This document shows, piece by piece, positions 25,001 through 40,000 of a DNA stretch of 64,000 bases. Position numbers and translations under genes: made by a program. Source of the DNA: Ophiura sarsii (Eukaryota > Echinodermata > Ophiuroidea > Amphilepidida > Ophiuridae); assembly GCA_035610835.1 (NCBI GenBank), contig CM069450.1:31223551-31287550 (forward strand), given 5' to 3'. Each line of letters begins with the position of its first letter. Position 1 is the stretch's first letter. The notes under the pieces are model-generated. The model was given only the letters and a program-made list of their open reading frames with translations, was not told the DNA's origin and did not search any database.

Positions 25001-28000
25001 CAGGGAATAATAAAACAATAGCTTATTGATTTGAACAAACCATGTTCAATTTGGGTAAACGCTGATATCTAAACAATTTTGAAATGTTTTCAAAGATTTT
25101 CACTAAAATAGTTAAACAATATTTTTCAAAAAAGTTCTCAAAAAATATGAAAATAAATACAAAGATTATATAAAATTCACAAAGATTTTAAATAAATTTC
25201 AATTTTTTAAAACATTCAACAAACAACCCCCAAAATCAAATTCACAGAATATAAGTAAAGTCAGTCCTCCCCCCTCCAAAAAAAAAACCTACAGAAAGAC
25301 TAGCTTGCTTTGTGCTTTAAAATCTCTATATAAACTGAATAGGTTGCGAACCAGTGAGGAATTGAGGTGTGAATCAGTTACCAAGATAGGGTGTATCAGC
25401 CCTTTTATGGCAAAAGGATGTGTCTTAGATGTACTTTCCTAACGATATAATTCCTTTTAACATGGATTGTATTAACTTGGTTCAATAGTCCTCACTTAGG
25501 AAAGAGTTGCAACTTGTAAAGACAATAAAAGTGATATACTGCCTTTTACCACTACATGTTTTCTGAAGAAAAAAGCGAACTTTGATCATGTTAAAAGGAA
25601 GTATACTGTTAGGAAACTACATATAAGATACATTCTTTAGCCATAAAAGGGCTGGTATTCACTAACACAACAATTTTTTATCTCCATCCATCCAGTCTTA
25701 CCTGCGGTGCATTTTCAAAGAATTTGTGGAATGGGAAGTGCGTCTTGATGTCTCCTGCCTTACTGGTATCATCCTTACTTCCGCCTTGGTGTTTAACTTT
25801 ACTGAGAAACTTCTCCCATCTGGAAACAACCTGTATAATAATAAATCACAATTAGTAAGTCATCTACTGGCAATAAATGAACAAAGTTAATGAAATGAAG
25901 AAAATAAATACTGGAACTTACTGTTTGCAAGCGTTTCATTATGTTCAAGTTTCAATTTGTACATACAAGAGGTCATATAAAAGGTAATTAAGTTTAGAAA
26001 ATTCTCTTGTTGGTTTTTCACAATTAAGTGTTTCTAGAGACTTAATTATAGCTATTTGAAAATGTCCCTAAAATAGATAGATATTTTATGTTTTCTTCTT
26101 CAAAAAGTAAACATCGATCATGGCCATAGCACATTTCCTTTTGTCTACAGAAATTCAAGATGGTGAAAATTAAGGATTTTCAAAAAATAAAGAAAAACAT
26201 GAGAAATTAACAAAATAATCTGAAAGTCCTCAAATACGTACATTAAAGACTTATCTTTGTTGTGGTATAGATATAATTGATTTGGTATACTATAGTCTAT
26301 TTGGCCATCACGAGACAGTGACGTAACTGCGTATTCTACAAATTGCAGCACATAACGCGCTCGCATACTCGAGGCGCTGGCGTATACACACGAGCGTTGA
26401 AAGACGGAAGATACACACGCGTGCGTAACAGCTGCGCCTATTAAGTTACGTCACTGTCCAGAGGAAGCCAAATAGAGTATAGCGGTTTCTCTGCAGTGGT
26501 GTAGTATCCGAGCTAGCTGCCTTAAATGTCAAGGCTCAATTATTTATTCATTTAGTATCCCTACCTGATACAGAAAGAAATGGCCAGCAGTCTCGCATGT
26601 ATACGCCACATCCCCAGGTACCTCTAGACTCTCCTGTAATCTACCCACTTCATTGAGTAACTCTAAACGTCGAGCTAGTACATAGTTGACACGTCCGTAT
26701 CTAGAAAGAGAAACAGATAAATGCATAATAAGGTGGGGGTACAATTTGGTTTTAATAGCGACCAGTTTTATCAAAAGGGGACTTTTGTAAGCAGTTTGCG
26801 TTATAGATATTGAGGAAGCAAAGGATGAAAAAAAGAAGAAAGAAAAAAGAGGAATTTCCACCTAATTGTCCATATAAAATCTGAATGCATTGATCAATGT
26901 ATCAAGTGGTGTCATTTAAAAGCTTACAAAATGCACTTTTGCATGAAAATTATAAAAATCCCATTTTACATTTTGGACGACAAAATCCCTCTTTTGATGT
27001 GACTGGTCACATTTATTTGGTCTTAGTTAGAGCCACTAAGCTGTCGATTGGTGAAGTAATATGTTATTATATTTAATAAATGAAGTCAAAAGTGGAAAAA
27101 TGCTGTGATAATATATAACTTATTGTACAAATTTTCGGCCATCGGCCTTCATTGGGTACGGTAGATTGAATAGATTTGTTTACATTCTGCACCCAAATTC
27201 GTAAGAAGCCGAACGCCAAACATTCGAGTGCGCGTGGACAAAAAATGCGGGCACATTTTTACGAATTTGTGTGCAGAATGTAAACAAATCTATTCAATCT
27301 ACAGTACCAGATGAAGGCCGATGGCCGAAAATTTGTACAATAAATTATATATTATCACAGCATTTTTCCACTTTTGACTTCATTTATTTGATATTATTTA
27401 ATGCCAACGCAGCTTCTTTGTTATTATATTTAGATGGTTATGTATCAGGACTTGGGTTAACAGGACTATCAGACTCCCCCTATTTCCCTCCCCCTATTCC
27501 CCCCCCCCCCCCCAAGTAGATTATATGCCTTGGGTTTCAGCGCAAATGATTTGAATACATGTCGATATGATCTCTCAAACACCGACTTGTTGTGACATGG
27601 GCAACATCATAACTAAGCCACAAAAGGGCTTTTACACCTTCCATAGCTGGCCTGTTTGTGGAATGCTTATAGGTCAATAAATGCATTTGTGTTGTTTCGA
27701 GAGAAATTGGGAAAAATCAATGAACTCGCGCCGATATTGATGTGTGAATAATTGCACGACCCTGAAAGGGGGGGGGGAGGGGGGAGTGCTGTGAGCATGT
27801 CAACATTTGCGCCAGTGCATTGGTTTGTTTTTGTTTTTTGAGAAACAAAACATACACATTTATTGACATAATTCATACATGACACTATAAAAATCAAAAT
27901 TTACAATTTTTAATTATGAATCAAAATATGTTTATAACTATACTAACATCTGCAGACAAAGTGCACTTTGCGTTGCGCACCCCGACACACTGTCGGGGTG

Positions 28001-31000
28001 CGCAACGCTGAGTGCAATTATACATCTTCAATGCACTCTGCATATTTTTAATTCTAATAATAATAATGGTAATTTATAAAGCGCCGGTATCCGCCGCAAG
28101 CGACGCTCATGGCGCTTCACTACATAACAACCAAAATAACATAAACATGCATAAGAACAAAGATGAGGAGAGTCACATCAAGCAAATGCTTTAGAGTACA
28201 AATATGTCTTCAGGTTTTTCTTAAAAATATGTACAGAGTTTCACATAATCAGGCAAGCTATTCCATAGTTTTTGGTGCTGCGACCTGAAAACTTCGCTGC
28301 CCCCACTGATGTTTGCAAATGTTTCCTGAAGAAGCACTTGTTTTGATGAGCGTAGCCCGCAATGCCCTGGAACATATGGTTGAACAAGCTCTGTTAAATA
28401 AGTGGGAGCCTTATCAGGCAAGATCTTATAAGGCATATCTTGTATTTTAGTCTCTGTTCAATTGGAAGCCAGTGTAGGTCTGCTAATACAGGAGTTATAT
28501 GATCTGTTCTCTTAGTATATGTAATAATCCGGGCGGCTATATTCTGTAATCGTTGAAGGATTGGATCTGATTGGTTCAAAACCACAAAGAGTGTATTAAT
28601 CCTCTATATCACATCAGGAATCTACCAAAGAAGATGGTAAATCAATATTTCTGGATCAATAATTGAGAATATCCCCATTAAATTTCTGTTATACTATTAA
28701 GACCATACCTGCTGAAGTCTTTCTCCGTTTCCAAAGCTTCCTCTCCGTGTCCAAGACGTAACAGATGTCTCTCGTCTATATCCAACGCTATGATCTTCTC
28801 AAAAAGTTGATTCAAGGCCTGTATAATGTATTGAATTGTTAATAAGTTTTCACAATATTTTAAATGGAAAGTAAGGTTTACACACATTTGATACCTCATT
28901 TGACCAATTTTGTTCAATATCCTGCAACCTAAAAGAATTTTGAAAGAATAAAACCGAAAAATTTAAAAGTTGAATTTAAGATGGCAGGGATGGCAGCATG
29001 ACAAGATGGAGGCAATCTTGTAATAAAGTCCTTGGAACATGTTACATGTTTGGAACTATTTGTGCAGAGTTTATTCTGATCTTTAAAGGTAGATGTTCTG
29101 ATTGCTGGCCCGATTTTCAACTTGATGTTTTCTATTTTACATGAAAGATCATCCTTGAAATTGTCACATTCAAAAGTTTGAGTTGCATAACTTCAATGGT
29201 TCTATTACATTTTAGAAGCACAAGGTCACAAGAATGTTGCCCATTGACTATTGAGAAGTACACAAACTTGCTGGTGGTTAACCACCTTTGGTAGTAATTC
29301 ACCACATTTTAGCCTATAATTTCTAAATGAAACATTTCTGGCCCCTAAGATTTTACAGACATAATGAGAAAAATATGGGGATTCTTTTGATATCAAAAAA
29401 TCATGATGTGAAAAAAATCATAGCCCAAAAAAAGTGATGGGAACATACACCTTTAAATGACTTTTGTTAAGTCATGAGCTGAAGAGGACATCTCAAACAA
29501 CAAGTTTCCCTTCCCAGCAGCCCATCAATCAATGTTAGGACACCTTGAATAATTGCTGAGGACATTGACATTTCTCAACATTGACATTTCTCATTGCAAC
29601 ACCATGCCAAGACTTTAACAATTGACAATAAGAGTTCCCTGCTCAGAAAAGTTGCATATTTTTTTAAATGTAAGGATGATTTACATGTCTGCTGACACCT
29701 TTACACACACAATGACTCTCCAAAATCCTACCTAATTGGAGTGTGACACAATAAGAGTTCCCTGCTCAAAAAAGTTGCAATTTTATTTTGAAAATGTCAG
29801 GATGATTTACATGTCTGCTGACACTTTTACACACACCCCGACTCTCCAAAATCCTACCTAATTGGAGTGTGACACAATAAGAGTTCTCTGCTCAGAAAAG
29901 TTGCATATTTTTTAAAATGTCAAGATGATTTACATGTCTGCTGACACTTTTACACATACAATGACTTTCCAAAACCCTACCTATTTTGAGTGTGACACAA
30001 TAACAGTTCTCTGCACAGAAAAGTTGCAATTTTATTTTGAACATTTCAGGATGATTTAAATGTTTCCTGATAGCTTTACACACAAAATCCTACCTGATTG
30101 GAATGTGTGACAATAAGAGTTCTCTGCTCTGGATAGTTGTGGTATATATTGGATATGATCTGCACTGCTACGTCCGTTTTACCAGTACCAGGTGGTCCAA
30201 CAACCTACGATAACGAATAGCAAATGATGTCAATAGAATAATTAATCCACTACAAATCTTTACAAAGGCAATGTGTTAAGTTTCGTTGACACTAAGCGAT
30301 ATTTGCCGTGCGATACTTACGTCGCGGTGTACAACAATTCATCAAAGGTCACGCAGGGTCAACACAGATTAGGCCAAACAAAGAAGAAAATCTGTCTCAG
30401 AAACATTGTGCAAAAAAGTGAAGTGCTGTGCAATTTTTTTTTTTTTTTTAGAAAATAAGCTATGATGTATGCGATTTTTTTCTTTTTTTTGTTGTTGTGC
30501 TTATCCAAGCTTACAGAGAACTATTTTAAACTTTTTTAAAATTCAAAAAAAAAAATTCAAAAAAAAAGAGAGAAAAAAGCCAATGCGGGAGAGCTTCTGA
30601 GACAGACCTGTTTCTTTGTTTGGCCTTACCGCATACGATGGCAGACAGCGCCGTGTGGCAAAATAGGAGAACATCAGAGTTAAAGTAATGCTTGGCAGCC
30701 TGCCGGAATAGCAGTTGAATAATTTTTAACTTCATTGCGATAACGCACCACAACACGCGAGAAATAACATCTAGTATGAGGTGAGCTTTACTCTATTAGC
30801 AAATACAAGTTTAACATGTGTAATAAAAGTACCTAACACTAATACACTTAAACGCACTATCAGAATCCCTAAATTGGGTTAAGTAAAAAGCCTATGAGAG
30901 AAAAAAGCATAAGAAGAGAGAACTCATAACGAGTCTTTATCATTTGAGTTTCAGATCTGACATACAGTTGCAAACAAGCTTCTATTTAAAAAAAAAAAAA

Positions 31001-34000
31001 ATTTGCAAATTGTTAGGGTGATCAGGCAGTTGATTTCATTTTGTTGTTAACACCCCTTAATTGCGATGCCTTAGGCATATACAAATATTGTTTGATTGGC
31101 GTAACCTTCAAAAGGGCACCTCTTTTCTTCTCCGGTTTTTTGAGGGAAAAAATGCTATGGTGCCCCTAAAAGAAGGATTGAAATGAATAAGTTTGCTTGA
31201 ATAGATTTCTTTTAAACTATTATCACACTAGTAATATTGGTCAAATTGACATTTACCAATTTTGTCTTGTCATAAATCAGGGTCTGTCAGTAATATATGT
31301 CAGGAAAAAAAAGAGAAAAAAAGAAAATCTACCGACTGACCCGACTTCAAGATTTTGGCACTTGAGGGCAACATGACAATTTTTGTGTGCCATAAACTTA
31401 CCATAGTCAATCCTGGCTGCATCCCGGATTTGATTGCTTCAATCTGTGTCGGTGTGAAGTGGATAGAATTCTTCTTGGGCTGATTATACGGGTAAGGACC
31501 CCTGTTAGGAATCACATGGGGCTCCACGAGCAGCTCCGGTTTAGCGTCGTCTGCCGTCTCCTTCTCATCCGCCTCATCTTTGTGTTTTCTCTTCTGTCCT
31601 CCCGGTGATGTGACGGGGAAAGTGATCCTGTGATTCAGACAAAAAGTTTTGTGTGTTTCAGATTTGATAGGGACTCTCTATCCCGCACATCTTGAATTAG
31701 TTAATGAATATTTATGAGGTAAACATCATCAAATGACTAGGTTTACGCATTGAAGTTAAAAGTAAATTAGTCATCTAAAGGTAGGTGTTCTGATTCCTGG
31801 CCTGGTTTTCAACTTGATGTTTTCTATTCTACATGAAGGGTCATCCTTAAAATAGTCGTATTCCAAAGTATGAGTTGAAAAACTCTAATGGTTCTTATTT
31901 TAGAAGCACAAAGTGACATGAACTTTGCCCTTTGGTCGGGTGGCTCCCATCTTTGGCAGCAATTCACTACATTTTGGCTTATAACGTCTAAAGGGAACAT
32001 ATCTTACGCCAAACATTTTACAGATATAATGAGAAAAATACGGGTTTCTTCTGATATCAAAATACGTTGATTAGCAACAACAAAAATCATCACTTTTACA
32101 GTATACGCACCAAAGCCACTGCACAGAGGAGGTAAGTAAACAAAGGGCGTATAAACTATGTTTGTGTTCTCACCTGAAAGGAGGCTTCTGTAGACCTAGA
32201 TTCTTGGTGGTGCATTTGACTGAATGCTGAGGAAAGCTGGCCTTCAGATGGTCTATACTCAGGAAGGTGTCGTTCCAATTCAGGGTGGCAATCTGATTGG
32301 GCATACTGGGATCAATAAAATGTAAAATACACAGTTAATGATGCAGCTTTGACGGTGCAAAAAAAAAATTTAAGCCACACAATCAAAACAGATGACGCCA
32401 TCCTCAAAAGAGCAGAGCACAGGTACATAAAAGTGATCAAAGAGGCAATTTGGAAGAGAATTGAACATCTATCCGAGGTAACAGACAACGCCCCCTTTTT
32501 TGACAAGCACACAGACCTCTCAGGTAGGGTCGGCCAATTTGTTATTGTGGTTTTTTCAGGACATTTTGGTGAATTTTCAAAAAAATTGCAAAAAATAAAT
32601 GAACATATTTCTTTCTTCAAAATTTGCAAAAGCAAAATAAAATCCCAAAAGTATTCAACGGTGTTGGACACAACAAAGCTCTTGCAAAAAGTAAGGTCAA
32701 GAAAAGTATTTTTTTTAATTGTCCATAATATGCCCTCCAAAGAGTAGGGTTGGGTGGTTGGATATAAACAAAAATCACATTCATTAACTTTATAATAGTT
32801 TCTAAATAAGATGAGAATTGGGATATTGTACTATTAAATCACTTCATTAATGTATAAAAACAGTTTGGAAGAGTTAAAGAAACAGTTTTCAAAATATTTT
32901 AGTGTATTTCTGGAAAGCAAAATTCTGAAAAATACACCCCTTTTCTGGAATTTTCTGAAATTAGGGTCGGTATTCATTTGTACAGTAATAGCAATAAAAC
33001 CTGTCAGTTTTCAAAAATAGGGTTGGTCAGAACAGGACAATCAAACTAAGTTGGTCTAAGTTCCAGTATTTGATTTGTTTTAGGCCAACAAAATTAAATA
33101 CTTTGTCCCAGCGCCTTTTGGCTAAAAAGCTATTTTGCTATGCATTTTTTTTTAACATTCTTTTTACCAAAATAAGCTATGCGTTCTTTTTAATTTTTTT
33201 TAATAAAAATAATAATATTGTCAATAGTTGTGCTTTTTTCTTTTTAATAATAATAATAATAATAATCAGTATTTATATAGCGCCTTTTCCAAATGGCTCA
33301 AAGCGCTGTGATTTTGCTGCTGGTGAATCATCAGAATCAGGTCGCATCAATTTCTAGCGCAAACTTATCCGCAGCTATATGCACGAAATCCCATTTTAAA
33401 GCAATGCGCGCGGGCTGCTAAGACAAAGTATTGGCCTTATTATTCTATGTGTTCCTTACTTTGAGTAATGTGCTGCTCCAGGGTCTCCGTAGCCTAGGAT
33501 GATATCGTGTAACCACTCTGGTACCACACAGTTGGTGTTCATCAGATCAAGAATAGTCTCTAGCACAGCCTGCAATACAATCAGAAAGTAATTGGGTATC
33601 AGCATAGCACGTAACAGGAGGATACGTGAAGCAGCAGGCATTTCATTTTTTCAACTAACATGATATATTTCATGGATTTGTTGGTATTTATTAGGAAAGA
33701 TTCTTCTGGGAATGTGTAACATATCCACAATACGTTGTTTTAAAATAAATCTATCAAGGAAAAAATGGGCTAAATAATAACCAAACAAGGCGGTTCTTGA
33801 ACGGCACGTCTCGCCTGCTTGCGTCTGATGACATGTAATGAGTGGATCAGTATTTTTAGCAGCAGTAGAGAGGATGTTATCATGCAAAAGTAAAAGAAAG
33901 TTGGTTCTCAAACCACAAATCTGACTGGCTTTGCTTTGAGTGATATCATTTCATAGAGTATCAAGTAATAATTCCTTACGTTGAAGTTGTCTTTTAACAC

Positions 34001-37000
34001 TCATTGTGAACTCTATCCTTTATTGTGTTAGATATATAAAATATTCAATCCTCCTTCAATTAATTTTTTAATTTTACACTTAAAAAGTACACCCCCACAA
34101 ATAATTTGTGAATTTTGGCAAATATCATATTCATTGGATGTTAAGTATAGACCTTTTTTCTGAATCAAGGTTGTGCACAAATTGGCATACACCAACATTT
34201 GTGTTATTTTATAAAACAACAATGAGGCTCTATGTCAGGAGTTCCATATTTTTTCCGTACTGGATTGTCATTGTTATGTAGTTATGAATAACCATTACGA
34301 GCCTCATGAATATTCAATGCGCACCTCATGAATATTCAATGCGCACCTCATGAATATTCAACGCGTACATAATGAATATTCAACGCGTACATAATGAATA
34401 TTTAATAAGTACATCATGAATATTCAATGAGTGCCCTCATGAATATTCAATGCGTACCTCATGAATATTCAATACGTACCTCATGAATATTCATTGTGTA
34501 CCTCATGAATATTCATTGTGTACCTCATGAATATTCATTGTGTACCTCATGAATATTCATTGTGTACCTCATGAATATTCATTGTGTACCTCATGAATAT
34601 TCATTGTGTACCTCATGAATATTCATTGTGTACCTCATGAATATTCATTGTGTACCTCATGAATATTCATTGTGTACCTCATGAATATTCATTGTGTACC
34701 TCATGAATATTCATTGTGTACCTCATGAATATTCATTGTGTACCTCATGAATATTCATTGTGTACCTCATGAATATTCATTGTGTACCTCATGAATATTC
34801 ATTGTGTACCTCATGAATATTCATTGTGTACCTCATGAATATTTATTGTGTACCTCATGAATATTCATTGTGTACCTCATGAATATTCATTGTGTACATC
34901 ATGAATATTCAATTTGTACCTTAAGCATATCCATTATGCCCCTCATGATTATTCATCATGTATCTCATGAATATTCATCATGTACCTTATGAATATTCAT
35001 TATGTACTTTATTTTTTCTCATTATGACTAAGTACCTATTCATATTATTTATTCTTAATTGATATCATCACAATACAAAGACATTTCATCAGATTATTCT
35101 TTGACATTGACAATCTTGATATCAAATAAGAATTACAAATGAATATGAAGTAGGTTCTTGTTCATAATGTCCTTATTTGGTTCATGATCATTATAATTCA
35201 TTTATGCAAATCATTTAATATGACTGGTTGAAAATGTGATTATAATATTAATGTTCAGAGATCTGTTATGCATTATTTTAGGGCATAATGTAAGTTTACT
35301 ATTCGGAAGAATGAAAAAGAAGAAAAAAAATGAATCTTGGCCTGTTCTCTTCATGCAAATCCATAACTGTGACTACATCACATGTGTTATTTAGATTTCA
35401 TTCAGCCCCGTCGTTAAACCTTGTTAAAAGTGTTCTATCCACTGTAAAATAATTTGCAGTATACAACTGAAAATATATTTGGATAGAAGAAACTTGTAGG
35501 ATTATTTTGATATCAATCTTGCAATTGTTGACATAGTACAGAAGTTTTCTGAATTGCAAAATAGCACTTTCATAATGTATATTTATGCACTTGTGTAGTG
35601 CATTAAAGGAATAGAAAGAGGGAGAGATGTAGAGAGGTGGTTTTAACATCCCTCCACTTTAAAAAGGTGTTCTTTTTTATGAACTTAAACACATTTCGGT
35701 TTTTCTATAGATTATTTTATCGGCGTTACAAAGGTTTTAAAAGGTATCAATATTATTGAGACATCCTGTAGTTATGAATTGCAACAATAGCAATAACAAT
35801 AACAATAGCATAGTGCAGGAATTTTGTAATGCAAATGACTCAAGTCTATTGGAACAGAACATAAATTCCTCTATAGGTGATAAAGTAAAGTGATATGAGA
35901 TGGTATAGTGCCTTTTACTCTTCCAAATTAAGTCTTACATGCTAGCTTTACTATTAATGCAGATATTTAAACAAAAAGGATAGTCATATATTTATGAAAA
36001 TGATTCTTGATAAATGAATGATAAACATCATAAACTTGTAAACATTGTGATCAAGCATCACCAAAATTTATTAACAGCAATATCCCTTTCACATGCGTGT
36101 TTATCATTTAGAGAAAAAGATTACCCTAGATTATGTGAATTTGGTTTTAAAACATAACAATACCACATTAACAATGTCTCACTTCAAGATGAAGATTCTC
36201 ATCCAACCCAAAACTGTTGATTCAGCGTTTTGGGATCAAGGCTTAATTCATGTTAACTGATGATGCTTTGTTCACAATATACACAAATAAATAAATGACC
36301 AAACACACTAGTACAAATAATCACACAACACATGTTGGGGGAGGGGGAGTGAACTGCCAACACCTTTATGGTGGAGGGTCCACTATCAATAGTTCTGCAT
36401 AGGGGTATAAAAGAGGATGCGGTTTTTGAGGGGGAAAATAAAATGTTAAAAGATTATGTTTATTAAAATTTTCCCAAGGTGAGGAAAAAAACACCCTTTT
36501 TTACGGGCCCGACAGACCCACTTTATGCATTTTGTTAGCATTTTTTTCTCAAATCATGTAAAATTAGCCGTTTGGTGACATTTTAGGTTTGAAAAACAAA
36601 CAAAAACCGGACCGACCCTACTTGACAGGTCCGTCCGCCTGTAAAACATGGTGGTTTTTTTGTTGTCACCTAATGGGAGATTAGTTTGTTAACCCCCTGA
36701 GAACTACCGGCCGATTGGTTAAAAAGATGGATACATCATTTATTGCACCAATGAGAGACATTGTTAGAATAACTGTATCCCTGATAAAGATGGTAGTGAA
36801 GCATTTTACAAGCTGCATTTGAATTGGCTATTCATATGAGTACATCTTGTAATAAACCAATCAGAATCACTGTAAGATAGACAGGTAGACCCCAGGGGGT
36901 TAAAGTAGCCAATCATTTTGGCTAAGATTTAGAACACCCTACTATTCTTATTCTTCACTGTGCAAGTGTATGGGTAGTTCTTTAAAAGTCCCCATTGAAG

Positions 37001-40000
37001 ACATGTTGTGGTAGGGTATAATAAAGGAACCTTAAAATCAATAAATATGATTTTAAATAAAAGCGATAATAATATAATAATAACAGATAAAATATGATCA
37101 TAAGAGCACCATTTTTTCTAGTTTCTTTAACTTTCTACCCCTTATATTTATTTGCCAATCTCGAATTGGCACCAATAATTTTTCTTTTGGCAAGGAAACT
37201 TTTGTTTGTTGATTAATGATCAAGTTATGAATATTTTGTTATTTACCCCCAAAATAACACCCTATGCAGAATTTTTTCAAAGACATATAGCACTTGTTTT
37301 ATCAGTGTTGGTAGCTTCTACATCTTCCACTTGCACAAAGTGTAAATGCTGTACTGATAATACTGATGTGACTCATGTTGATGGAGTATACCAATGTCTA
37401 TTTTGTGATGTACAGAGGTTAAGACATCTAAAGCTGTCACTATCTTAATATCATCAGTTCATCAGAGCTATAATTGCGTTTTTCTTATATATTTCTTGAA
37501 TTATATCACTTTTCTAGACTTTCTCCTCGTCTGGCAAACATGTCCATGGTTGGAATTAATATTGAAATGAGTAAATACCTAATACAAAAAAAGTTTAATT
37601 AAATTTAAAAAATAGAGTTAGAGCACATTATTAGGTGGGTGCACCTCAAGGAGAGCACCATCGCTAATATTGTAGAATGTTGCTGAAGTTGATTGTTACA
37701 GATAGATATGGGTCTAATTCCTATGTTAAAGGTACTTCCATTGCATAAATTTATGTTCAGTAATATTTATTGAACTATTTCATTCTGTCATAGTTATTCC
37801 ATGTGTTTTAATTTAAGAGTTGATCATCAAACGTTTTATTTTAATTTTATTTTTGTTTATTACCACAATGTTGTTAATTGGAACATTCCTTTGATTTAAA
37901 AGTTTATACAGGTGCAGACAGATAGTCTACTGATTTGTTTAGTGTTTTATTGAAATTTAAGCCCTTGAGATATCTTCGTTGGTTTTGATGTTTCGTTAAG
38001 TATAGGCTATTCATACTTAATCCTAATCCTTATGTATAATATGATTGGTTATATTATTGTGTTTGGTGAAATCCACTTTAGGACGCAGAGTAAACGATCT
38101 TTGTCTGCCAGGTATGCTTAAAATGCAGTGACCATCTCATCTCTTACACAGGAAGTAATAATTGAATGGTCATTGGAAATGTGTGTTTAGGTCATTGGTG
38201 TGTGTGCGTGGCAGAGTTTAGGCCTTAGTAACCTATGTACAATAAGTTCTTTTAAATCACTTTTCCATCAAGTCAGTAAAGTAATTAGAAGTCCATCTTA
38301 CTTCAGCCTCCATCAGCATATCTTATTTTAATTATATACTAATAATTTTGGATTCTACATTGGAGTAATAAAGTTACCATGAATTGAGTTATTAAAAGTT
38401 ATTAACAATTAAATCTACGGGTCATCAGTGGTCTTCATCTTTATTCTCTTCGTCAAACAAATGCCCCCTATGCTCCGCTCCGCTTCGTTCGTGAAGCATC
38501 AGCAAATTAATAGTGTAAGTGTAATCCTTGATTTTTCCACCCTGCGACACCAATAGAAAAATCAGAATCTGCATTGCAGTAGAAACTAGACCATTGCCAC
38601 CACCATGTCACCAGGAAATTGTTACTGTATGCAGTACTTCTGCGTTACGAATTTGAAGACTTTAATGACTTGGCCTGGAATGCAGTAAAGAGACGACCCT
38701 TGTAAAAGAAACAAACGAGAGCATCAATGATGCAGAAGCTCACTACAGCTGAGAATTTGGGAAAATTCATAACTCATAACACATGTCTATATATGAAGAG
38801 CTTTGTTGCAAAAGGGCTATGGTGCATTTTTTTCAAAAATGAGTTTGATATAGAAATGTATAGGGAAAAATCTTATGTTTCAAGGAAACAAAGTCATTTT
38901 TTTCTTCAAAAAGACATTTTTCAAAAAGTCATTTTCAAAAAGTCATTTTTTTCTCATTGTAAACAGCCATTGAAATTGTTGTTTTGTTGCAAAAGGGCCT
39001 GTGTCCAGAATTAAATCGGGATACAGGCCCTTTTGCAACAAAACAACAACTTCAATGGCTGTTTACAATGAGATGTAGGTCTTTTTGAAGAAAAAAATGA
39101 CTTTATTTCCTTGAAACATATGATTGTGACCTATACATTTCTGTATCAAACTTATTTTTTTTAAATGATTAAAATAAATGATTTTTTTTGTGTGGTATTT
39201 TTTCTCTATGTGCAAACAGATGGAGTTTTGTTGCAAAAGGGCCTAGGCCTACATCCAAATTTTCAAAAAATGTAAACATGATTTATTTATTTTTTGAAAA
39301 CTAGCACATTTGGAATGTATTTCAATTTAAATTAGTATGTAGTGTAACTCTTTCATAATCCATTCAGTTTTTCAATTGCTCAACTTGAATATTCAGAAAC
39401 AGTTTTTTTGACTTTATCTCAATAAGAGCCAAAGTGGATGCAGGCCCTTTTGCAAAAAACCTCTTCATATTGTAAACCACTATAATCTGTCCAGCATATA
39501 ACAAATGATACAAAGCTCGAATCAATATTATACCTTACATGAAACCAGAATTATCTATATTATAATACGCTACTCTCTGTCTGTTTGTTTGTCTGTATGT
39601 GCGCGCTTTTTCGTCGCCTTCCCGGGGTCGGGCGGCGTTCAAACTCGGTGGGTGGGTGCAGCTCGGTCCCCGCAAGAGCAAGTTCGCATTCGCTAGAGCG
39701 TACGAGGTCAAAGGTCATCTAGGGGTCAACTTTTTGAAGTTGGTCGGATCATGCTTAAACTCGTTGATCACAATGCTCGATGCATGGCGAGCGTGGCCAA
39801 AATAGTCTCTTTCTGGTATTAAAACAAAATATTGCCAAACATCTTGGATATTAAATGATGCGACCTAATGGTAGATGATTGTTCTCTTTTGTAATGTGTG
39901 AAGGTTCAATAAATAATATGTACAGAGATGAATAACTTGGGTACATAACAATGGCAAAATACAACACCTATTTTGTGAAAATATGCATCATTTAATGAAA

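Noticed and set aside
32312..32740. 142-codon minus-strand frame next to exon E13
   Set aside because: It is rich in F, L and S from AT-rich repeat sequence, overlaps a plus-strand frame of similar length, and matches no AQR segment.
32349..32747. A full nested retroelement gene
   Set aside because: Only about 20 residues resemble a Penelope-like C-terminus. The rest of the frame is low-complexity, so I list it only as a weak remnant.
37206..37448. Cysteine-rich 80-codon frame (CTKCKCCTD ... CLFCDV), possible zinc-binding peptide
   Set aside because: Spacing fits no zinc-finger class I know, there are no splice or promoter signs, and it lies in the large AQR intron on the other strand.
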